Source of the DNA: Verrucomicrobiota bacterium
Lineage (GTDB): Bacteria > Verrucomicrobiota > Verrucomicrobiia > Opitutales > Opitutaceae
NCBI GenBank assembly: GCA_016871775.1
Contig: VHCI01000001.1
Location: forward strand, 1 to 64,000
DNA length: 64,000 bases
Direction: 5' to 3'
The first letter of the stretch is position 1, and each line of letters begins with the position of its first letter. Under the pieces are notes generated by a model. The model saw nothing but the letters and a program-made list of their open reading frames with translations, was not told where the DNA came from and made no database searches. Positions 19,356 to 29,003 of this stretch are shown piece after piece. The position numbers were made by a program, and so were the translations under genes.

Positions 19356-20329
19356 GGGACTTCATCCAGGCGCTGCCCAAGACGGAGACACATCTCCACG
19401 TCGAGGGGGCCCTGCCGTACGAGCTGCTTGTCGCCCTCGACCCCGTCCGGTGGGCGCCAGACCCACCCTTCCGGGACCGCGCCCACCGCTACGCCTCGTT
19501 TCCGGACTTCGAACGCATCCTGCTCGACCACGCCCTGCCGTGGTTCACTTCCGCGGAGCGCTACCACGAGGCTGCACGGGTGATCTTTGCCCGGCACGCC
19601 GCGCAGAACGTCCGTTACGTGGAGACCAGTTTTCACCTGCCCGTGAGCCTGCAGATTGGCGTCCCCGGCCCGGAAATCATCGCGGCGATCCGCAGCGCGG
19701 CTCCGCTGGGGCTCGAGGTACGGGTGTATGCCGGGATGCTCCGGTCGGACTTCGCCGGGGAGCTGCGGCCGGTTATCGACACGCTGCAAACCTGGGAAAA
19801 CCTCGCCGGGGTCGACCTGCACGGCCACGAGGTGATGCCCACTCCGCCCGACGCGCGGCCGGTCTGGGAACGGCTGCGTGCCGCGGGCAAGGTGACCAAG
19901 TGCCACGCGGGGGAGTTCGATGGCCCGGCCCGCGTGCGCGAGGCGATCGAGGTCCTCGGCGTGACGCGTATCCAGCACGGCGTCCGCGCCGTGGAGGACC
20001 TCGCCGTCTTGCGGCTTGCGGCCGAGCGCGGGGTCACTTTCGATGTCTGCCCGTTGAGTAATGTTGGCCTGCGGGTGGTGCCCTCGCTCCGCGAACACCC
20101 GTTGCCACGTCTGCTCGCCGCCGGCGTGCGGTGCACCGTGAGCACCGATGACCCGCTCTGCTTTGCCAACACGCTGACCGAGGAGTACGAGGCCCTCGCG
20201 CGCGAGCTCGGTTTTGGTGCCCGGGAGCTCGCCGGCCTCGCTCGCGCGGGCTGGGAGGTCGCCGACGTCCCCGCGGCCACGCGCGCCGCGATGGGCGCGA
20301 CCATCGACCGGCTCGCGGCCGCCCTATGA
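19352..20329 (+). CDS. add: Adenosine deaminase family protein
   Basis: A 325-residue zinc hydrolase of the adenosine/AMP deaminase family, expected to convert adenosine (or adenine) to inosine (or hypoxanthine) in purine salvage. Metal ligands H14 and H16 lie in [10 protein letters not shown], the catalytic segment is [10 protein letters not shown], a third His is in [10 protein letters not shown], and STDDPLCF provides the last Asp pair. [11 protein letters not shown] is also diagnostic. It is at the short end of the length range, so adenine versus adenosine specificity is open. Both ends overlap neighbours by four bases (ATGA), so it is coupled to the aminopeptidase upstream and to the pseudouridine synthase downstream. 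Confidence 0.9.
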   Translation: MRDFIQALPKTETHLHVEGALPYELLVALDPVRWAPDPPFRDRAHRYASFPDFERILLDHALPWFTSAERYHEAARVIFARHAAQNVRYVETSFHLPVSLQIGVPGPEIIAAIRSAAPLGLEVRVYAGMLRSDFAGELRPVIDTLQTWENLAGVDLHGHEVMPTPPDARPVWERLRAAGKVTKCHAGEFDGPARVREAIEVLGVTRIQHGVRAVEDLAVLRLAAERGVTFDVCPLSNVGLRVVPSLREHPLPRLLAAGVRCTVSTDDPLCFANTLTEEYEALARELGFGARELAGLARAGWEVADVPAATRAAMGATIDRLAAAL

Positions 20330-21285
20330 CCGCTCGCGCCCCTGAGGTCCACCTCGTGCCCGCGGGTCCGGCCCGTCGCGCCGACAAGGAGTTGGCCGCC
20401 GCCTTCCCCACCCACAGCCGCACGGCGCTCCAGCGTGCGTTCGACGCCGGGCTCGTCCTCCGGGACGGGGTCCCCCTTGGCCGCGACGCCTCGGTGCACG
20501 CTGGGGACCGGCTCGAGTTCGCCCTGCCGGTCGTGCGCTCCGCCGAGCTCCGCGCGGTGGACCTGCCGCTCGATATCCTCTTCGAGGACCGACACCTGCT
20601 CGCGGTCAACAAGGCCGCCGGGATGATTGTGCATCCGGGCGCCGCCACCGGCGAGGACACCCTCGTGCATGCCCTGCTGGCCCATTGCGCGGACACCCTC
20701 AGCGGCATCGGCGGCGTCCAACGCCCAGGAATCGTGCACCGGTTGGACAAGGACACGACCGGCGTGATGGTCGTGGCCAAGACGGACGGTGCCCACCGGG
20801 CGTTGGCGGACCAGTTCGCGCAGCGCACGCTGACCAAGGAGTACGTGGCGCTCGTCGTCGGGGTGCCGCCGCTCCTGAGCGGGGTCATCGACCGGGCCAT
20901 CTCCCGCCATCCCGCCCATCGCCACCGAATGACGGTGGGCGAGGGGGGCAAACCCGCCCGAACGGCGTGGGAGCGGGTCGAGGCCCACGGCACGATCGGC
21001 GCGCTGCTCCGCTGCCGCATCTTCACCGGGCGCACCCACCAGATCCGGGTGCACCTCAAGTCCCTCGGCCATCCCATTCTGGGCGACGCCCTCTACGGCT
21101 GGAAACCTGATCCGCGCCTCGCAGTTGTCCCCGCGCGGGTGATGCTGCACGCTGAACATTTGCTGCTAACCCACCCCGTCACGGGGCGGGAGCTGGACCT
21201 CCGGGCGCCCGTCCCGGCTGACTTCACCGCCGTCCGCAAAGCCCTCGCGGCCGCGGCGCGCCGCGCGCCCCGCGCCCGCGACTGA
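20326..21285 (+). CDS. rluD: RluA-family pseudouridine synthase (RluD-like)
   Basis: A 319-residue enzyme that isomerises uridine to pseudouridine in rRNA. An N-terminal S4-like RNA-binding segment ([21 protein letters not shown], about 20-40) precedes the catalytic domain. The catalytic motif is [19 protein letters not shown], whose Asp is the nucleophile. The [15 protein letters not shown] and [21 protein letters not shown] stretches are the family hallmarks. The S4 domain plus length best fit RluD, which modifies helix 69 of 23S rRNA, but RluC or RluB-like targets are possible. Its start overlaps the deaminase stop. It converges with the ppx gene six bases away. Confidence 0.9.
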   Translation: MTARAPEVHLVPAGPARRADKELAAAFPTHSRTALQRAFDAGLVLRDGVPLGRDASVHAGDRLEFALPVVRSAELRAVDLPLDILFEDRHLLAVNKAAGMIVHPGAATGEDTLVHALLAHCADTLSGIGGVQRPGIVHRLDKDTTGVMVVAKTDGAHRALADQFAQRTLTKEYVALVVGVPPLLSGVIDRAISRHPAHRHRMTVGEGGKPARTAWERVEAHGTIGALLRCRIFTGRTHQIRVHLKSLGHPILGDALYGWKPDPRLAVVPARVMLHAEHLLLTHPVTGRELDLRAPVPADFTAVRKALAAAARRAPRARD

Positions 21286-21291
21286 GCCGGA

Positions 21292-22248
21292 TCAGGGGGC
21301 GGACCCGGCGAGCAACTCCGCCGCGACGCCGTGGCGCAGGCTGTACCACGAGTGACGAAAGGTCTCGCAGCCGGTCAGCTCCGCCATCGCGATCAGGGTG
21401 GCAAGCGCTGCCGGGAACACGTCCGCCCGCGCCGCGCTGAGGCCGGGCAGGGCTTGGCGAGCCGCCAGGGAAAGCGGGCAGACGCGGTCGAGTAATTCGC
21501 GGAGGAAGGCCACGGGGATCTCCGGAGCGCTGTCCTCGAGGCCGATTCCTGCGGCTGCCGCCCGCATCGCCCGGGCGGTGTTCACGGTCCCGCCGGTGGC
21601 GGCCACGGGCAGGCCGCGCAACGCATCGCGCCGGAGTCCCGCGGCCAAGGCCACGGCGATGGCGTGCCCGGCGATCGTTCTGCGGATGGTTTCTGACAGG
21701 GGCAGGGAAGGGTCCGCGACAAACCGTTCGGTCAGCCGAATGCAGCCGAGTGGGAGGCTCAGCGCGCAGCGGACCTCCGCGCCGCGGAATTCCAGCGCCT
21801 CGAGGCTCCCGCCGCCGAGGTCGAAGAGCGCAAGGGCATCCGCCGCCGCGAGCTCCGGATCGCTCCGGAGGCCCCGGCCGATCAAGCGGGCCTCCTCGAG
21901 GCCGGAGAGGATGCGCAGCGAAAGCCCGGTGGCCTGCGTCACCGCGACAGCGAAATCAGGTCCGTTCTCCGCGTCCCGCACGGCGCTGGTCGCCACCACG
22001 GCCATGGCCTCCGCCCCGTGGAAGCGTCCCTCCGCGGCGAGCAGTCGGACTGCGTCGATCCCGCGGGCGAGGCTGTCGGGGGCCAGCCGCGGCCGATCGC
22101 GCCCGAGCCCCGCGCCCAGCCGCGCCTCCAGCGTGCGGGCGTGGGTCCGCTCGATCCCCGCGGGCGACCGGCGCGCGACGAGCAGCTTGATCGTGTTGCT
22201 GCCGACGTCGATGACGGCGGCGGTCCGGGGCTCTGCGGGGGGCGTCAT
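21292..22248 (-). CDS. ppx: Ppx/GppA-family exopolyphosphatase
   Basis: A 318-residue member of the actin-like ATPase superfamily that hydrolyses polyphosphate or (p)ppGpp ends. The N-terminal phosphate-binding motif AAVIDVGSNTIKLLVA, VVATSAVRDAENG and ALFDLGGGSLEALEF are all present. It has only the two catalytic subdomains (about 300 residues) and no C-terminal HD domain, so it matches the short Ppx2/GppA-like form. It follows rsmI on the minus strand after five bases and is the last gene of that run. Specificity for polyphosphate versus pppGpp cannot be told from the sequence. Confidence 0.88.
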   Translation of the reverse strand: MTPPAEPRTAAVIDVGSNTIKLLVARRSPAGIERTHARTLEARLGAGLGRDRPRLAPDSLARGIDAVRLLAAEGRFHGAEAMAVVATSAVRDAENGPDFAVAVTQATGLSLRILSGLEEARLIGRGLRSDPELAAADALALFDLGGGSLEALEFRGAEVRCALSLPLGCIRLTERFVADPSLPLSETIRRTIAGHAIAVALAAGLRRDALRGLPVAATGGTVNTARAMRAAAAGIGLEDSAPEIPVAFLRELLDRVCPLSLAARQALPGLSAARADVFPAALATLIAMAELTGCETFRHSWYSLRHGVAAELLAGSAP

Positions 22249-22253
22249 CGGTT

Positions 22254-22964
22254 TCAGAGCGCGAATCCCGCGGGAGCAATCAGGAGGACGAACTCCCCCT
22301 TGAGGCGGATTTTCGCGAGGCGGTATCGGACTGCGCCGGCCGGGCCGACGAGGAACGTCTCGTGGACCTTGGTCAGCTCCTTGGCGACCGCGATGACGCG
22401 CTCCGCCCCCAGCACGGTCACGAGCTCGTCGACGGCCTTGCCGATGCGGTGGCAGCTCTCGAACAGCGCGAGGGTGTACTCAAATTCGCGGTGCCGCTCG
22501 AAGCACGCGATGCGTGCGGCGCTCTTGGGGGGCAGGAAGCCGAGGAAGAGGAAGCCGTTGGAGGGCAGCCCGCTGGCGCTCAGGGCCGCGAGCAGCGCGT
22601 TGGGGCCGGGCACCGGGACAACCGGCAGGCCCGCCTGCCGGCAGGCGCGGACGACGCGAAAGCCAGGATCGCTCAACCCCGGGGTGCCGGCGTCGGTGAC
22701 TAGCGCAACCGAGGCCCCGGCGGCGATCCGGCGGGCGAGTTCGGGGGCCGCCTCGCGCTCGTTATGCTCGTGGTAGGAGAACAGCTCCCGGCGCACGCCG
22801 AGCCGGGTCAGGAGGGTCCCGGTGGTGCGGGTGTCCTCGCAGGCCACTAGGTCCACGGTGGCCAGCAGCGCCTTGGCGCGTTCGGTGAGATCGGCGAGGT
22901 TGCCGATTGGGGTCGCGACGACGTAGAGGTGGCCCGGAAGGGGCCGGAGGGAAGCGTTTTCCAT
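22254..22964 (-). CDS. rsmI: 16S rRNA (cytidine(1402)-2'-O)-methyltransferase
   Basis: A 236-residue tetrapyrrole-methylase-fold enzyme that methylates the 2'-O of C1402 in the ribosomal decoding centre. The start HLYVVATPIGNLADLTERA is nearly invariant in RsmI. It is followed by ACEDTRTTGTLLTRLGV, SYHEHNE, VALVTDAGTPGLSDPG, and VPVPGPNALLAALSASGLPSN with the usual cofactor-binding residues. The protein is somewhat shorter than E. coli RsmI (about 286), lacking the C-terminal extension. It lies 60 bases after the lipoprotein gene and five before ppx on the same strand. Confidence 0.94.
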   Translation of the reverse strand: MENASLRPLPGHLYVVATPIGNLADLTERAKALLATVDLVACEDTRTTGTLLTRLGVRRELFSYHEHNEREAAPELARRIAAGASVALVTDAGTPGLSDPGFRVVRACRQAGLPVVPVPGPNALLAALSASGLPSNGFLFLGFLPPKSAARIACFERHREFEYTLALFESCHRIGKAVDELVTVLGAERVIAVAKELTKVHETFLVGPAGAVRYRLAKIRLKGEFVLLIAPAGFAL

Positions 22965-23024
22965 CGCGCCGGAGGCCGCCCACGCCGCGCGGCGGCGCTA
23001 GGTAACCGTCGGATCAGGGCGCGC

Positions 23025-23189
23025 TCAGCGGCCCTGCGGCTGACCCATCCCTGGGATCTGTCCCTCCCAGCCCGCGGGGCGGCTCCACGGGATGGAAGTC
23101 TGCTTCGGGGCGTTGGTGCTGCAGCCACCCGCGAGGGCGCCAGCGGCGAGCAGGGCGAGGGCGAGGAGACGTCGGGCGAGCGGAGTCAT
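23025..23189 (-). CDS. Small lipoprotein with SIPWSRPAGWEG motif
   Basis: A 54-residue gene read directly from the sequence. The ATG at 23187-23189 overlaps the TGA of the upstream coiled-coil gene (ATGA), and it ends with TGA at 23025. The N-terminus MTPLARRLLALALLAAGALA is a signal sequence leading to GGC23, a plausible if imperfect lipobox. The mature part is about 30 residues and dominated by TSIPWSRPAGWEGQIPGMG. I do not recognise a named family. The compact Trp/Pro/Gly motif after a lipidated Cys suggests a conserved peptide that contacts an envelope partner. The tight coupling points to the coiled-coil protein as that partner; this is inference. Confidence 0.7.
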   Translation of the reverse strand: MTPLARRLLALALLAAGALAGGCSTNAPKQTSIPWSRPAGWEGQIPGMGQPQGR

Positions 23190-23938
23190 TGTCCCCGTAC
23201 CAAAACCGCCTCGTCCCCCTTCTGCAAGACCCCTCGCAGCGAGTCCGGCTCCACTTGGGCCACCGAGAACTGGGTGCGTGCGTCGCTGATCTGGACGGTC
23301 GCGAGGAGCCGTCCGCCCTGCGCGACCTGCAGCCGCTGGCCGGGACGGGCCCCGCGCGCGGTGCCGAAGTTGAGCACCACGAACGCGTTGCCGGGCCCGA
23401 CGCTGAGCACCGTCGCGCGGCCCGCGCGATTGGTGAAGACGGCGGTGGAGGCGCCCGGGGTGGAGGGCGCCGCCGTCCCTTGTCGGGCCGAGGCGAGCTG
23501 GCGCTCCAGGTCCGCGATCGTCTGCCGGTACGCCTGCACGGCCTCGGGCGAGGCCTGCGACGCGCGGGAGGATTCAAGGTCGCGCCGCAGGGCGGTAACC
23601 TCGTCCTCGAGCCCCCGGGCGGTGGACTCGTAGAGAGCCAGCACGGCGCGGGTGTCGGCGAGGGCGCGCTCCGTCTCCCGGCCGCGGGCCTCGACGCCGG
23701 CGAGGCGCTCGCTGGTGCGGGCGAGTTCCACCTCCAAGCCCGTGGCGCGCTGCTGCCGCGCGGCGGACTCGGCGCGGGCGCCCCCGAGCTCCGTCTCCAG
23801 CCGGGTGGCGCGCGCCTGGCTCTCCGCGAGGCGCACCTCGAGCACCTGCTTGGAATTGCCGATGCGCAGGGCGAGCAACGCGGATCCCCCGGCACCGGCC
23901 AGCGCGATCAGGCAGAGCAGAAACGGCAGGCGGTGCAT
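23186..23938 (-). CDS. Membrane-anchored coiled-coil protein with a C-terminal beta domain
   Basis: A 250-residue protein of unknown function. Residues 4-24 form a signal anchor (LPFLLCLIALAGAGGSALLAL). Residues about 30-155 are a long heptad-rich coiled coil full of Glu/Arg/Ala/Leu. After a Pro/Ser linker, residues 170-250 form a small beta-rich domain with VLSVGPGNAFVVLNFG and GARPGQRLQVAQGGRLLATVQI, resembling an SH3- or OB-like barrel. It sits nine bases after pgi and overlaps the small lipoprotein gene by four bases. Architecture suggests a periplasmic spacer or scaffold anchored in the inner membrane. Confidence 0.75.
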   Translation of the reverse strand: MHRLPFLLCLIALAGAGGSALLALRIGNSKQVLEVRLAESQARATRLETELGGARAESAARQQRATGLEVELARTSERLAGVEARGRETERALADTRAVLALYESTARGLEDEVTALRRDLESSRASQASPEAVQAYRQTIADLERQLASARQGTAAPSTPGASTAVFTNRAGRATVLSVGPGNAFVVLNFGTARGARPGQRLQVAQGGRLLATVQISDARTQFSVAQVEPDSLRGVLQKGDEAVLVRGQ

Positions 23939-23947
23939 GGGGCGGCC

Positions 23948-25528
23948 TCAGGCAAGTCGGTACTTCGCGGCGGTGGCGCTGGCCCCGGCCCGGCGCCGCA
24001 CCCCGGTGGCGGGATTCGCGCTCAGGTGTTCGAGAACCTTGAACGCCGCCTCCGCCGCCTCCGGCGCGCCGGCCTTGGCGGCCAGCTCTGGGGCGGTGAA
24101 CGCGCGGCCCCGTTCCGCCGCCAGCGCAGCGAGCAGGGCCCGTTGCAGCGCGAGGACCGCGCCGGCCGCCTTCTTGCCCGCCTCGACCCCGGGCTGGTGG
24201 TAGGCGTTTATCCCGACAAGCGAGGCGTAGAGACCGGTGACCCGCTCGTAGAGGGCGATGAGCATTCCGAGCGAACGCGGGGAGACGTCCGGCACCGTCA
24301 GGGTGATTGAACCACGTGCCTTTTCGCTAAGCGCATCGCGCGTCCCGAGCAGGAAACCTTGCAGGTAGTCGCCCGCGGTCACCCCGGGCTCCACCGCGAG
24401 CGCGGTCCGGCCCGGACGGTCCCGCAGCACCTCGATGAACGTGACGAAGAAGTTGTCCACGCCCTCCCGCAGCTGCTGGACGTACGCGTGCTGGTCGGTC
24501 GAGCCCTTGTTGCCGTAGACCGCGATGCCCTGATGGACGATGTTGCCCGCAAGGTCGCGCTCCTTGCCGAGCGACTCCATCACGAGCTGCTGCAGGTAGC
24601 GGGAGAACAGCAGCAGGCGGTCCTTGTAGGGCAGGACCACCATATCTTTGCGCCCGCGCCCTCCGGTGGCGTGGTGCCAAACGAGCGCGAGCAGGGCCGC
24701 GGGGTTCGCCCGCGTCTCGGGGCGGCGTGTGACCTCGTCCATCGCCGCGGCGCCCGCGAGCAGCCCGTCGAGGTCGATCCCTTGGAGGGCGGCCGGCAGC
24801 AGGCCCACGGCGCTGAGCTGGCTCGTGCGGCCACCCACCCAGTCCCACATCGCGAAGCGGGCGAGCCAGGCGGCGTCCCGCGCCTCCTGATCGAGGCGGG
24901 AACCGGCGCCGGTGACGGCCACGAAATGTCGGGCCGGGTCAAGGCCGGCGGCGCGGAAGGCGGCCTGCGCTTCGAGCATGCCGTTGCGCGTCTCGGCGGT
25001 GCCGCCGGACTTTGAGATCACCAGCACGAGGGTGCGGGCGAGGCGCCGCCGGAGCTGGGCGAAGACGAGGTCGATGCCGTCCGGGTCCGTGTTGTCGAGG
25101 AAGTGCACCGCCATCTTGTCCCGCCGCGGCTGGCCGAGCGCGTGGGCGACCAGCTGCGGGCCGAGGGCGGAGCCGCCGATACCGATGACCAGGAGTTCCC
25201 GGAAGCGACCGCGCGGCCCGGCGATGGTACCGGCGTGTACGTCCGCCGCGAAGGCGCGGAGGGCTCGCAGCGTGTCCTCGATCTCCGCCCGGATCTCCGG
25301 GGTGGGCGCGAGCGCCGGCGTGCGCAGCCAATAGTGGCCCACGCGCCGGCCCTCGTCGGGGTTCGCGATCGCCCCGCCCTCGAGGGCACGCATGGCGGCG
25401 AAGGCCTCCTGCATCGGCGCCTCCATCGCGGCGGTGAAAGCTGCAGGCAGCGGCAGCCGCGAGAGGTCGAGGCTGAACCCTAATTCGGGGTAGTGGTGGT
25501 AGTGCTCCTGAAAGTGCGCCCAGCTCAT
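23948..25528 (-). CDS. pgi: Glucose-6-phosphate isomerase
   Basis: A 526-residue enzyme interconverting glucose-6-phosphate and fructose-6-phosphate in glycolysis and gluconeogenesis. Family segments are [19 protein letters not shown] (substrate phosphate loop), [19 protein letters not shown] (the SIS-fold serine loop), [19 protein letters not shown], and [17 protein letters not shown], which carries the conserved Gln/His pair. The sequence is of the long bacterial form with an extra C-terminal stretch ([22 protein letters not shown]), unlike the E. coli type. It is ten bases downstream of ilvD and nine upstream of the coiled-coil gene, so it is embedded in the same minus-strand transcription unit. 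Confidence 0.94.
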   Translation of the reverse strand: MSWAHFQEHYHHYPELGFSLDLSRLPLPAAFTAAMEAPMQEAFAAMRALEGGAIANPDEGRRVGHYWLRTPALAPTPEIRAEIEDTLRALRAFAADVHAGTIAGPRGRFRELLVIGIGGSALGPQLVAHALGQPRRDKMAVHFLDNTDPDGIDLVFAQLRRRLARTLVLVISKSGGTAETRNGMLEAQAAFRAAGLDPARHFVAVTGAGSRLDQEARDAAWLARFAMWDWVGGRTSQLSAVGLLPAALQGIDLDGLLAGAAAMDEVTRRPETRANPAALLALVWHHATGGRGRKDMVVLPYKDRLLLFSRYLQQLVMESLGKERDLAGNIVHQGIAVYGNKGSTDQHAYVQQLREGVDNFFVTFIEVLRDRPGRTALAVEPGVTAGDYLQGFLLGTRDALSEKARGSITLTVPDVSPRSLGMLIALYERVTGLYASLVGINAYHQPGVEAGKKAAGAVLALQRALLAALAAERGRAFTAPELAAKAGAPEAAEAAFKVLEHLSANPATGVRRRAGASATAAKYRLA

Positions 25529-25538
25529 CGCGCGCGCC

Positions 25539-27239
25539 TCAGGTGAGCTTGTCGGTCACCGCACCCTCGGAGGCGCTGGTCACCGTGTGGGCATACTTGG
25601 CGAGGACGCCGCGGGTCTCCTTGGCGCGACGCGGCTTCCACGCGCGGAGGCGGGCCTGCAGCTCGCGGACGGGGATGCCGAGGGTCAGCTCGTTGCGCAC
25701 GGCGTCGATGGTGATCTGCTCGCCGTTGCGGATCACGCCGATCGGGCCGCCGACCGCCGCCTCGGGGGTGAGGTGGCCGACGACGAAGCCGTGGCTACCG
25801 CCGGAGAAACGGCCGTCCGTAATCAGGGCGACGTCCTTGCCGAGCCCGCGGCCCATAATGGCGCTGGTTGGGCTGAGCATCTCGCGCATCCCAGGGCCAC
25901 CGACCGGACCCTCGTTGCGGATGACCACGACATGACCGGGCTTCACGCGGCCAGTGAGGATCGCGTCGAGCGCCATCTCCTCGCCCTCGAAGACGATAGC
26001 CTTGCCGCTGAACGAGAGCCCCTCCTTGCCCGAAATCTTGGCCACCGCGCCACCGGGAGCGAGGTTGCCGTAGAGGACGCGCAGGTGGCTGTCCGCCTTG
26101 ATCGGGTTCGAGAGCGGGCGCACGACGTCCTGTCCGGCCGGGTAGGGTTTCACGTCACGCAGGTTCTTGGCGACGGTCTTGCCCGTGACGGTGAGGCAGT
26201 CGCCGTGGAGGAGACCGGCGTCGAGCAGCACCTTCATGAGCGGGGGAAGACCGCCGATGCGGGTGAGGTGGACCATCCCGTACTTGCCGGAGGGCTTGAG
26301 GTCGGCGAGCACCGGTACGCGCTTCCCGATGCGGGTGAAGTCGTTGATGGTCAGCTTCACGCCGCAGCTGTGGGCGATGGCGAGGAGGTGTAGCACGGCG
26401 TTGGTGGAGCCGCCGAGGGCGATCGTAACGGTGATGGCGTTTTCGAACGCCTTCCGCGTCATGATGTCGCGGGGCTTCAGGTCCGCCTTGAGCAGGGCGA
26501 GGGTGGCCTCGCCGGCCCGGCGGCAGTCCTGCTTCTTCTCCTCGCTGATGGCGATTTGGGCGGAGCTGTTCGGGAGGCTCATCCCGAGGGCCTCGATGGC
26601 GGAGGCCATCGTGTTGGCGGTGTACATCCCGCCGCAGGAGCCGGCGCCGGGGACCGAGCAGGCCTCGATCTTGCGCAAGCCCGCGTCGTCGACCTTGCCG
26701 GCGGCGTGCTGGCCGATCGCCTCGTAGACCGAGACGATGTCGCACTCCTTGCGGGTGTCAGGGTGGATGCCCGGCAAAATGGTGCCGCCGTAGACAAAGA
26801 CGCCAGGGCGGTTGAGCCGGGCCATCGCCATGATGCAGCCCGGCATATTCTTGTCGCAGCCGCCGATGGTCACGACGCCGTCGAAGCCCTCGCCGGCCGC
26901 GACCGCCTCGATCGAGTCCGCGATGATCTCGCGCGAGACGAGGGAGTAACGCATCCCCGGCGTGCCCATGCTGATGCCGTCGGAGACGGTGATGGTGCCG
27001 AAGATAACGCCCTTGCCGCCCGCGGCGTTGGTGCCGGCCTCCGACTCAAGGGCGAGCTTGTCGATGTGCATGTTGCACGGCGTCACCATGCTCCAAAGGG
27101 AAGCGATGCCGATGACGGGCTTCTGGAAGTCGGCATCTGTGAAGCCAACGGGGCGCAGCATCGAGCGAGCGCCCGCGCGGGCGGGTCCGTCGACGACGAC
27201 GGAAGAGTACTTGCGGGTGGAGTCCGGGGTGGAGGGCAT
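25539..27239 (-). CDS. ilvD: Dihydroxy-acid dehydratase
   Basis: A 566-residue iron-sulfur enzyme that dehydrates 2,3-dihydroxy-isovalerate and -methylvalerate to the 2-keto acids of valine and isoleucine synthesis. Cluster cysteines lie in [29 protein letters not shown] and [14 protein letters not shown]. The [11 protein letters not shown] and [21 protein letters not shown] segments are diagnostic of the ILVD/EDD family, and the length and [15 protein letters not shown] favour IlvD over 6-phosphogluconate dehydratase. The gene starts 58 bases after the esterase gene and lies ten bases upstream of pgi. No other branched-chain gene is nearby. Confidence 0.95.
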   Translation of the reverse strand: MPSTPDSTRKYSSVVVDGPARAGARSMLRPVGFTDADFQKPVIGIASLWSMVTPCNMHIDKLALESEAGTNAAGGKGVIFGTITVSDGISMGTPGMRYSLVSREIIADSIEAVAAGEGFDGVVTIGGCDKNMPGCIMAMARLNRPGVFVYGGTILPGIHPDTRKECDIVSVYEAIGQHAAGKVDDAGLRKIEACSVPGAGSCGGMYTANTMASAIEALGMSLPNSSAQIAISEEKKQDCRRAGEATLALLKADLKPRDIMTRKAFENAITVTIALGGSTNAVLHLLAIAHSCGVKLTINDFTRIGKRVPVLADLKPSGKYGMVHLTRIGGLPPLMKVLLDAGLLHGDCLTVTGKTVAKNLRDVKPYPAGQDVVRPLSNPIKADSHLRVLYGNLAPGGAVAKISGKEGLSFSGKAIVFEGEEMALDAILTGRVKPGHVVVIRNEGPVGGPGMREMLSPTSAIMGRGLGKDVALITDGRFSGGSHGFVVGHLTPEAAVGGPIGVIRNGEQITIDAVRNELTLGIPVRELQARLRAWKPRRAKETRGVLAKYAHTVTSASEGAVTDKLT

Positions 27240-27297
27240 GGAGAGAGACCGGGACCGAACCAGAGCGCCGCGGCAGCGGCAAGCCCTACCGGGGCGG

Positions 27298-28212
27298 TCA
27301 GCGGCCGGGGGTTTCCAGCAGGGCGCGGCGGCGCAGCCAGGCGGCGGCGCGGTCGGGCCACGAGGTCACCGGCAGGGCGGGATCCGGGCGCAGGCCGTAA
27401 CCATGGCCCCCGGCGTCGTAGACGTGGAGCTCCGCGCTGCCCCCCGCTCGCCGCAGTTCCGCCGCAAGCAGGAGGCTGTTCTGCACGGGCACGCCGTCGT
27501 CGAAGGCGTGGACGAGGAACATCGGCGGGGCGCCGGCGCCAACGGGCATCACGCCGGAGAGGGTGGTCTGGCCCCGCTCGACGAAGCCGCCGGTGTAAAT
27601 CAGCAGCGTGAAGTCCGGCCGCCACGGTACAGTGTCCGCCGCGTCGGTGGCCGGGTAAAGGCGTTCGGTGGCGAGGGAGGTGTAGGCGGCGGTGGCGCCC
27701 CCGGCGCTGAAGCCGAGGATCCCGAGGCGGTCGGACCGGAGGCCCCATTCCCCGGCCTTAGCGCGCACAAGGCTCATCGCGCGCTGCGCGTCCTGCACGG
27801 CCGCCAGCCAGCGGCGGCCCGGATCGCGGGCGGGTACGCGGTACTTCAGGACGATGCCGGTGACGCCGAGGCCGTTGAGCCAGTCGGCGACCTCGGTGCC
27901 CTCGAGGTCGTAGGCCAGGATGTTGAAGCCTCCGCCGGGGCAGATGACGACCGCGGTGCCAGTGTCGAGCCGGGGTTCCGGGCGGAACACCGCCAGTTGC
28001 GGGGTGCTGACGTTGCCCATCCGGATCAGCGGGCGGCCCGCGACGAGCTTGTCGGTCGGACGCGTCTGGTCCGACTCGGGGGGCAGGGCGCGGGTCTCGC
28101 CGGGCGGGGGACCGGGCCAGAGGTCCAACGTCCGGTCCGGCGCGGGCGGGGTGGCGCCGGCGGAGAACGCGCCAAGGAGGAGGGCCGGCGCGAGGCGTCG
28201 CGCGCGGCTCAC
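27298..28212 (-). CDS. Exported alpha/beta hydrolase (esterase/lipase, acetyl-hexose or feruloyl type)
   Basis: A 304-residue secreted esterase. The signal peptide (RRLAPALLLGAFSAGA) is followed by a linker, then the BD-FAE/Abhydrolase_3-like core: CPGGGFNILAYDLEG supplies the oxyanion hole, the nucleophile is S169 in GILGFSAGGATAAY, the acid lies in HAFDDGVP, and the catalytic His is in YDAGGHGYGL. Related enzymes in Bacteroidetes and Verrucomicrobia remove acetyl or feruloyl groups from plant polysaccharides. The start is a GTG overlapping the stop of the DUF1080 gene by four bases, so the two are coupled. Confidence 0.87.
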   Translation of the reverse strand: MSRARRLAPALLLGAFSAGATPPAPDRTLDLWPGPPPGETRALPPESDQTRPTDKLVAGRPLIRMGNVSTPQLAVFRPEPRLDTGTAVVICPGGGFNILAYDLEGTEVADWLNGLGVTGIVLKYRVPARDPGRRWLAAVQDAQRAMSLVRAKAGEWGLRSDRLGILGFSAGGATAAYTSLATERLYPATDAADTVPWRPDFTLLIYTGGFVERGQTTLSGVMPVGAGAPPMFLVHAFDDGVPVQNSLLLAAELRRAGGSAELHVYDAGGHGYGLRPDPALPVTSWPDRAAAWLRRRALLETPGR

Positions 28213-28883
28213 AGCTGCTTCAGGCGGATGTTGCGCCAGCGGATCTCCTCGCCGGGCTTGTTCTTCTTGCCGTCGCCAATGCCGTGGACCTGCAGCGCGA
28301 CGATGCCGCGCGGGGTCATCGCGTCGCGGAAATCGGTGGCGGGCACGTCATTGATCCAAGTCTGGATGCGGTCGCCGCGGCACTCGATGCGCACCCTGTT
28401 CCATTCGCCCTGCCGGAAGGCCTTCTGGGCGGCGGGCTTTTCCTTAAGGTCGGCGAGCCAGCCGCGGCGGGCCTCGTCGTACACGCCGCCGGTCCACGCG
28501 CGCTCGGAGGGATCGATCTCGTACTGGTAGCCGAAGACGCGGTCAGCTGGAAATTTCCGCTTCTTGCCGTTGATCTCCTTCTCGGTCTCTTGGGTGTAGA
28601 ATTCGCTGCGGAACTGGATACCGGAGTTCATATAGCGGGCGACCTTGAATTCGAGCTCGAGGATGAAATCCCCGTAGGCGCGCTTGGTGCAGAGGAAGCT
28701 GTTGCCGGTTTTCAGCACGGTGGTGCCCACGATGGCGCCATCCTCGACGCGGTATTTGGCGGTGCCGCTGCGCTGCTCCCAGCCTTCGAGGTCGCGGCCG
28801 TTAAAGAGGCTCACCCAGCCGTCGGCGGCGGGTAGGGGCAGGGCGGCGAGGGAGAGCAGAGGAAGCAGGCGGAGCAGTTTCAT
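28209..28883 (-). CDS. Secreted DUF1080 (3-keto-disaccharide hydrolase family) protein
   Basis: A 224-residue exported protein with a signal peptide (MKLLRLLPLLSLAALPLPAADG). The DUF1080/PF06439 fold is shown by WVSLFNGRDLEGWEQRSG near the start, then GDFILELEFKVARYMNSGIQ, GEWNRVRIECRGDRIQTWIND and GIVALQVHG. The family is a concanavalin-like beta sandwich, recently linked to hydrolysis of 3-keto-glycosides, and is greatly expanded in Verrucomicrobia. It overlaps the esterase start by four bases (GTGA), so the two secreted enzymes are made together. Its catalytic role here is inferred from the family only. Confidence 0.9.
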   Translation of the reverse strand: MKLLRLLPLLSLAALPLPAADGWVSLFNGRDLEGWEQRSGTAKYRVEDGAIVGTTVLKTGNSFLCTKRAYGDFILELEFKVARYMNSGIQFRSEFYTQETEKEINGKKRKFPADRVFGYQYEIDPSERAWTGGVYDEARRGWLADLKEKPAAQKAFRQGEWNRVRIECRGDRIQTWINDVPATDFRDAMTPRGIVALQVHGIGDGKKNKPGEEIRWRNIRLKQL

Positions 28884-28931
28884 CAGTCGGGAGGGGGAAG
28901 GTTGGTGGGAGTGTCGCGCCCCGCGCGGAGG

Positions 28932-28947
28932 ATTTCACGCCTGAAAT
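28932..28947. promoter_or_regulatory. Candidate operator: dyad ATTTCA-N4-TGAAAT
   Basis: A perfect 6-base dyad with a 4-base spacer (ATTTCA, 28932-28937; TGAAAT, 28942-28947). It is conspicuous because it is A/T-rich inside a very GC-rich genome. It lies between the divergent DUF1080 gene (start 28883) and the pot operon (start 29004), about equally far from both, where a repressor or activator could act on both. No regulator gene is adjacent. It could equally be chance. Confidence 0.3.
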
Positions 28948-29003
28948 TTAGGGGCTTCGCGCTTGCCTCCGCCACGCGGCCGGAATCTTGCTGGACCTTG
29001 GAC

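Noticed and set aside
22983..22994. Palindrome CGCCGCGCGGCG upstream of rsmI
   Set aside because: A loop-less GC palindrome of this size is expected by chance in such GC-rich DNA, and it has no promoter or terminator context.
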